From Lycorma delicatula (taxonomy: Eukaryota > Arthropoda > Insecta > Hemiptera > Fulgoridae): DNA of 64,000 bases. Of this stretch, positions 60,201 to 64,000 are shown in pieces; positions within the stretch are counted from its first letter, which is position 1, and the number at the start of each line of letters is the position of its first letter. Position numbers and translations under genes: made by a program. Location of the stretch: assembly GCF_047948215.1 (NCBI RefSeq), contig NC_134455.1, positions 164,778,575 through 164,842,574 of the forward strand, written 5' to 3'. The notes under the pieces are model-generated. The model worked only from the letters and a program-made list of their open reading frames with translations. It was not told the origin of the DNA and made no database searches.

Positions 60201-61921
60201 TGTTAATTGACGCCCCTTATTGGATTCTTGAAACGGATTACGAAAACTACTCTGTTGTTTGGTCTTGCACAAACTTTGGTCTCTTTAGCACTAGTAAGTA
60301 TATTACTTTACAATTATGTAATATAAGTATAAAATATTCTATTAATTGTTTCATGAAGTAGTATCACAATATTTAAGTTAATGGCAAAATGAATGAAAAA
60401 GAAGGATTAAAAATATATTGCAATAGAGTGTCTGAGTTCTAGTATGAATCAATAAATTCCTTCTTTTGATTATGATCAGGATTACACAAGTTGTTTATTC
60501 TTGTAAGATTATAGGAATCAATGTTTTTTAAAAGCTAAAGTCATAACCTGTAATTTGCTTGGAAAGACTAAAAACTGTAATAACAGTTTAGTAACAAGTT
60601 AATAACTGTAATAACAATAAAAAGCAAAAACTTTAACTTGAAACTGAATGAAAAAGGTAAAGCTAAATTTGTAAATAAACAATCAAACTTGCATGTTTGT
60701 AATGATCAAAAGCATTTTAAAATGAGTTGACAAATGATATGCTTTATAATTTTGTCAATATGATACTGTAACCTTGGAATAGATACTTCCACTGGTCTAT
60801 CATATTCATTTTTAGATTCACTGTTGATTTAGCCATCTTTAAGCATTCTACTCATTTATAAAAATTTCTTAGGTACATATTCAACTTTTAAAACTATATA
60901 GCATGTGTGTTATGTATATAATTTGGTGAAGCTCCTTCTGCTAACAAAAATCTAGCAACACAGCAACATTTAACCTATTGTTTAGCAACAGAAGACTCAT
61001 CTAAAGGTGGATACAGAGTTTAAAGACTACTCACAATTGTCAAAAAATTATAAAATGGTTTAATTTCTGAAATAGCAGGTAAAATTTTTAAACGTTGTTG
61101 CTCAAACGTGTAATTAATTTTTATCTTGTATTTTTAATAAGATTGTAAGAGCTTTTGCTGTAATTAAAATCTGAACTTCGTACCTTACTCGCCTCTCCTA
61201 ACTTAATAACCTTAATTCTTGATACCTGAAAGATTACCCTAAAATAAAATTGTGAAACTAGCATTTATGAAGTTCATCATAATTTAATTCAGATAGGTGT
61301 ACCACATTGGATATAGTAGTAAAAGTATTGTCTTCTCCTCACAGGTAGAATTGAATTCGATTCCTTGTAAGGGAGTAAGTATCTGCCAACTTACCTTGTT
61401 CAACACTTATAAAAATATTACATAATTATTGCTGTAATTAAGCACTTATCTGTAGCAAAATATGAGTGGATATAACTTCAGTAACTAAAATCTCACAATG
61501 TGGCTTCTTAAAGTAATCAGTTTTTAACACGCAATACATTTTTTTTATAAGGACTCATTAATCTACTTGTTGATTTTAAGTACTACATACAATATGCATT
61601 CAGTATTTCATAAAAAGAAGAAACTCATTTGCCACTACAGCATGCAAATTCAACCACATTTGTTATTTAACAAAATGTTATTATAACTGGAAAGATTATA
61701 TTCATTGGACAATAAAACATGATAACACTTTAAAATGATGAAATATTTAATTATGTCTTTCAAATTAAGGAAACTTAACTCTTCCACCTAAAGACCTTTC
61801 ACAGCTTTCATCAACTCCTTCCTTAATGAAGTATCTATTGAATAGTATACTACAGAATGCTCCATTGAGAAAGAAGCTGACTGTTTGTTCTGAAAGACCT
61901 TTGGAAGGAAAATTCAGTTAA
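49753..61921 (+). CDS. Secreted lipocalin, apolipoprotein D / Lazarillo type (five coding exons)
   Basis: Coding exons are 49753-49875, 53782-53912, 58729-58820, 60201-60293 (or from 60186) and 61770-61921. They give 196 (or 201) residues without an internal stop, a usual family length. Residues ~1-20 are a hydrophobic signal peptide ending FCFG|Q. The lipocalin G-x-W motif is YLGKWYEAERYF (42-53). AGKCVSANYT follows, then NVRFPSLP and APYWILETDYENYSVVWSC, the second conserved motif. The C-terminal NLTLPP resembles ApoD NPNLPP. Cysteines C28, C62, C138 and C186 (short form) sit where ApoD forms two disulfides, 28-138 and 62-186. Possible N-glycosylation sites: NYT 66, NYS 131, NLT 148. The protein would be secreted and carry small lipids; the exact ligand cannot be read. 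The stretch usually written FAWIL-x-R is missing. Introns carry several repeats. Confidence 0.9.
51206..51262 (+). repeat. (CA)n microsatellite in lipocalin intron 1
   Basis: About 28 units. It causes the CVCVCV run of the minus-strand ORF across it. Confidence 0.95.
51540..52455 (-). mobile_element. LTR-like remnant with leader (Ty3/gypsy type suspected), in lipocalin intron 1
   Basis: Read on the minus strand this patch shows a TATA box (AGTATAAATAGC, about 52380-52392). A GC-rich transcribed region follows, with several near-repeats of CCAGCGAGGA / CAGCGAGA. Then come AATAAA signals (AATGCAATAAACTTC, ACCAATAAACTG). Then comes ACTGGTGTCAGAAGGGGATA, which resembles the TGGTGTCAGAAG primer-binding and leader sequence of insect Ty3/gypsy elements. 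No gag or pol follows. Element ends are not certain. The remnant lies next to, and on the opposite strand from, the repeat protein copy. A solo LTR with part of the leader is the best reading. Confidence 0.45.
52480..53332 (+). pseudogene. Uncharacterised, repeated arthropod protein, more complete copy in lipocalin intron 1
   Basis: Three pieces in order: 52480-52755 (HTWNICDDLKVIAILLG, CFLCEWDSRARDKYYV, NIIHEPLVNPKKYF), 52761-53009 (MKNSVKAMKKDSPGFLYITE, GKIKEGIFVGLIRELVKDD, ESKAWGSFKNVC), and from about 53012 through 53329 (GCNMSLRIHFLHSHLDFFP, SDEHSAHFHQD, MERRYKGKWNANKLADYCWT). A stop after FSISS, a small shift and a stop near 53009 break it. The Cys pair, the H-x2-H of HFLHSH and DEHSAHFH look like metal or catalytic sites, but the fold is unknown to me. 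It is in the sense orientation of the host gene. Its start is cut by the LTR-like remnant. Homologous to 10070-10740. Confidence 0.75.
53782..53912 (+). CDS. Lipocalin coding exon 2
   Basis: Acceptor TTTGCACAG|TAT. Codes for the G-x-W strand and the second Cys (62). Of the GT sites near the end only CTT|GTCAGT at 53913 (phase 2) keeps the frame into exon 3, giving SSL-TGIQST, as in ApoD-like proteins. The donor is weak. Confidence 0.88.
54107..54198 (+). repeat. tRNA-derived SINE, family 2, plus-strand copy
   Basis: CCGGCCTCCATGGTGCGAGT, GGTAGTGTTTTGGCCTTTCA, TCCGGAAGTCCCGGGTCAGG, CATGGCATTTTTCACACACA. The A-box region GGTGCGAGTGGTAG is clear. The B box is shortened: it reads CCGGGTCAGG where other copies have GGTTCGAATCC plus GGTCAGG, so about 12 bp are lost. 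Confidence 0.7.
56064..56262. repeat. SINE-derived hairpin (inverted repeat, arms ~84 bp, loop ~31 bp)
   Basis: Left arm 56064-56147, right arm 56179-56262. The arms share GTTAATTATTGCTTCAGA / ATTAATTATTGCTTCAGA, GATGAAATGAATGATTTGTA and AAATGCCATG. The loop keeps GGGATTCAAACCCAGGACCT, a B box of the SINE family 2 type in minus orientation. The arms are the part next to the tRNA head in family 2. It lies in lipocalin intron 2. Confidence 0.88.
57025..57720 (+). pseudogene. Reverse transcriptase thumb and C-terminal remnant of a LINE, in lipocalin intron 2
   Basis: The first 60 codons are open: EIQKYGMQFIVEKSKMIVKD, RKRGNSIDITMNDRKIERVK. After a shift the thumb continues (LGTIFFEDG-like text). 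Near the end are KGGPRMKWMNRVMEK, the basic GxPRMRW block of such polymerases, and DLKMMMI. Many stops. It belongs to a related LINE type to the element at 4984-6845, but is more decayed and lacks motifs A-C. Confidence 0.7.
57795..57880 (-). repeat. Worn tRNA-derived SINE, family 2 type
   Basis: Minus strand: CTGGCTTCCATAATGGAGTT, TTCATCCAGAAAGAAGGTTC, TAGGTTCAAATCCCTATCAG. The B box GGTTCAAATCCC is intact. Confidence 0.6.
58729..58820 (+). CDS. Lipocalin coding exon 3
   Basis: Acceptor ATGTTTCAG|GAC, donor CCAG|GTTTGA. Codes for TGIQSTMEGEVRLEERMDSS and KLNVRFPSLP. Ends with one base of the next codon. Confidence 0.9.
59205..59350 (-). repeat. Dispersed repeat family 3, partial copy in lipocalin intron 3
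   Basis: Minus strand: GTTAATTAAGGGCAGAATTA, TTTCTTATGGTTTTTGACCT, CTAGAACCATACCTCCAGTA, GTTTTTGAGAAATCTTGGAT. It aligns block for block with 30650-30790. Confidence 0.7.
60201..60293 (+). CDS. Lipocalin coding exon 4
   Basis: Two in-frame acceptors 15 bp apart: GCTTGACAG|TGTGG (exon from 60186) and CATCTTGCAG|TGTTA (exon from 60201). The second gives SLP-VLID-APYW, closer to the family spacing. The first adds WHLAV-like residues. Codes for the TDYENYSVVWSC motif with the third Cys. Donor ACTA|GTAAGT, phase 1. Confidence 0.88.
61770..61921 (+). CDS. Lipocalin coding exon 5
   Basis: Acceptor CAAATTAAG|GAAAC. Codes for RNLTLPPKDLSQL, a helix-like LMKYLLNSILQN and TVCSE with the fourth Cys. 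Stop TAA at 61919-61921. A strong donor-like AAAA|GTAAGT lies 8 bp past the stop. Confidence 0.88.
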
Positions 61922-63479
61922 TTCAAAAGTAAGTTGTTTTATATTTGGCATTTAGAAAAGTAATATCTGTTTCAATTTATAAAAATCTATCAGCCAGTAT
62001 ATCTTTTATTAAAGGAGCTGCTTCTCCATTAGACACTTGAACATTATATTCTTTTAAAATTTTTTTGTTAGCAATATGCATAACACTAAATTTTATAGGA
62101 ACATTATTTCTTCATACAGCATATTTGTAACAACCACAAAACATCAAAGAAAGTCTGCAGAGTCTTTTTATATTTATGATTATTCATTGTACAATCCATT
62201 AACACTAATGAACCACGACTTTTAAACATAAAACAGCAACAAAACTCTTTTTTTGTAACTGACTGACTATTGGTTGCACATTGATTATACTTTCATTTTA
62301 TGGTTTTCCAACTTCTGTAATCATTTGAACTTGAATACAAAAACAAACCAAACAAACCCCTTTTGTACTATTTCTGTATTTTTTTACCCATATATGCAAT
62401 TTTGTAAATTATTGATAACAGCTACTTTTTTTGCTGAGTGGCTTGCAAGTTTCTTTCCAGCTGCAAACAGTCTGTATTGAAATTTGTCATGTAAATCTTG
62501 TTATATTGGCTGTTCACTCTAGTTTTAAGTAAATTTCTGATAGACTAGGGTCAGTTTAACTTTGTTTCATTAACAGATTTGTGATGGATTAGTTTTTTAC
62601 TAGGGCCACACTTGCCCTTTATAGTAAAATTAACCAACGTCTTTAAATTTTTTAAAGAAACGTTTGCTGTATCTAGCACTATTTTTAAGACATAAATAAG
62701 TATCAACACTACTTTTGAAACCTTTTTCTTGTTATATTGATAAATTAAAAAAAAAAAATTTTCACTTTTCTTATATGAAAATGAGTTACTGTATAAAAAA
62801 AAACTGATAAAATTAACATGAAAAATTCTTAGTATAATTACTAGGTAAGCCAACAACATACACAATACTCTGAGAACATGGGTAATGGGTATGGTTAAGC
62901 AGCAAAATCCCAGAAAGAAACGAAAATTTCCTGTGTTTGAATTAATTATTATGCTATTAAATAGTTAGTTAATTGGAGATAATATTTCAAGCTGTAAAAT
63001 TATTTCTACCATATTATTGCTAAGCATAGTATGTGAAAATTAATTCATATATTTAGCACATTTACATATTCACATAAAACATATTCACATACTTAGCATA
63101 AAGCTAAGTGAAAACTACTACACTGAGGAATAAGCCATTTTCTGAAAAAAGATCAACATAAGAAAGTACCTTATATGATTTAATTTTAAAAAGATGTGTT
63201 AATCAATTTTATAAAATAAATTTTTCTTATTCTCAAAACAACTGGATTTAGTCACAATTCTTTTTCTTCTTCTTCAATAGTAAATCGATCTTTTTTAATA
63301 GTTTTGAACAAAATATTATACAGTTTCCTCAGCGTTAAGCATTTTTAAAAAATTTCCTTCTTAATGGTAAAAGTATCCTGATTATGTGTTCTGATTCTCT
63401 CCTTTCTTCCTCTTTTCCTTTTATGATCCTTTATGTATTAATTCATATATTAAATATATTATATCCATATTTAATCTTA
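61922..63479. other. AT-rich stretch: lipocalin 3' untranslated region and downstream DNA
   Basis: No AATAAA lies close behind the stop. ATTAAA occurs near 62008, so the 3' end is not fixed. Small ORFs at 62274-62865 have no motif. Confidence 0.4.
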
Positions 63480-63790
63480 TTTTTGTTTTTTCTGATAATA
63501 TTATGCGTTTTACTTCCTCCACACAGCTTTCATCTCCAAGATATCAAACATTAACAGAGCCTTTTTTCTTGCCAACTCTTCATTTTGTTTTTCCTACATT
63601 TTCCTTTATTTTGAACTTTTTCTGAACTCAACAATTCTTTCCATCATTAATTGCACTTCTTCCTTTGATTCTGCAAATAACACTTGATCATCTGTGTATT
63701 TTATTGTGTTTATTCTTTCTCTCCTACTACATTACCTCTTGCTTTTTTTAATATCTTTTCTGTTAATTTTTCAGCATATTTTGTTGAAAA
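63480..63790 (-). pseudogene. Reverse transcriptase motif C fragment of a LINE
   Basis: Minus strand: YAEKLTEKILKKARGNVVGE, then after a frameshift INTIKYTDDQVLFAESKEEV followed by QLMMERIVEF. The YTDDQVLFAES block is the catalytic motif C (family form YADDTVLLA), preceded by the usual IYAE-x2-x-EIL helix. It is decayed on both sides. It may come from the same LINE type as 57025-57720. Confidence 0.65.
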
Positions 63791-64000
63791 TTGTTGGTGG
63801 CAAACACTTTTTTCTCCAAATAATCTCTTACATTGCTGATCTCTTCTGTTTCATCATTTCCAAATCTTACTACCACTTTCTGTTTCATACAAATTTCTTT
63901 TATTACTTTTCACAAATTTCTAACCTTTTCCAATTTTTATCTTAGTATTGTTGGTCTTCAGTATTCTTCATTACAACCATTTATCTTCAGAAATTAATTT

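Noticed and set aside
60541..60580. TTTGCTTGG as the missing FAW microexon of the lipocalin
   Set aside because: The frame gives FAW but is followed by Lys-Asp-stop, with no acceptor or donor in the needed phases.
61295..61380. tRNA-like pattern (TTGGATATAGTAGT ... GAATTCGATTCC) in intron 4
   Set aside because: It could be an ancient SINE head, but the cloverleaf does not form and no body matches families 1 or 2.

Overview
The window looks like AT-rich nuclear DNA from an insect. Long stretches carry no convincing coding sequence and hold many dispersed repeats of arthropod type: R1-like and RTE/jockey-like non-LTR retrotransposons, a BED-finger hAT transposon, tRNA-derived SINEs and a MITE-like family. 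A hemipteran is a reasonable guess from this repeat mix, but the sequence does not prove it. There is no sign of operons, CRISPR arrays or genuine rRNA or tRNA genes.

The only gene I can support as an intact host gene is a secreted lipocalin of the apolipoprotein D / Lazarillo type. It occupies 49753-61921 on the + strand in five coding exons. The splice sites are consistent, the reading frame is continuous over all exons, and the product is 196 or 201 residues depending on one acceptor. It has a signal peptide, the G-x-W motif, the APYW...TDY...Y motif and four cysteines placed as in ApoD. The stretch that normally reads like FAWIL-x-R is missing between exons 4 and 5. A possible non-coding first exon and GC-richer promoter lie around 48600-48960.

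Layout: 1-1100 holds the edge of a retrotransposon endonuclease, a SINE and a dispersed repeat. 2806-3456 is a ~650 bp near-palindrome. 4984-6845 is a lightly damaged 5'-truncated LINE with poly(A). 6980-7593, 20098-20694 and 43251-43927 are three copies of one ~600-680 bp MITE-like element. 10070-18150 is a GC-richer retrotransposon graveyard: one degenerate copy of an uncharacterised arthropod repeat protein and at least four R1-like fragments in both orientations, several with internal deletions that join the 5' gag region to the 3' part of the polymerase ORF. 21185-23524 is a complete but inactivated hAT element with inverted ends and a probable 8 bp target duplication. 23500-48600 is almost gene-free AT-rich DNA with SINEs, small direct repeats and microsatellites. 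The lipocalin introns hold an LTR-like remnant, a second and more complete copy of the uncharacterised repeat protein, a SINE-derived hairpin and a reverse transcriptase remnant. 63480-63790 is another reverse transcriptase remnant on the - strand.

Functionally the mobile elements are all damaged and none can be shown to act together. The points most worth pursuing are the two copies of the uncharacterised repeat protein, the MITE-like family ending in a hairpin, the gag-to-polymerase deletion derivatives, the long palindrome, and the lipocalin with its shortened third motif.
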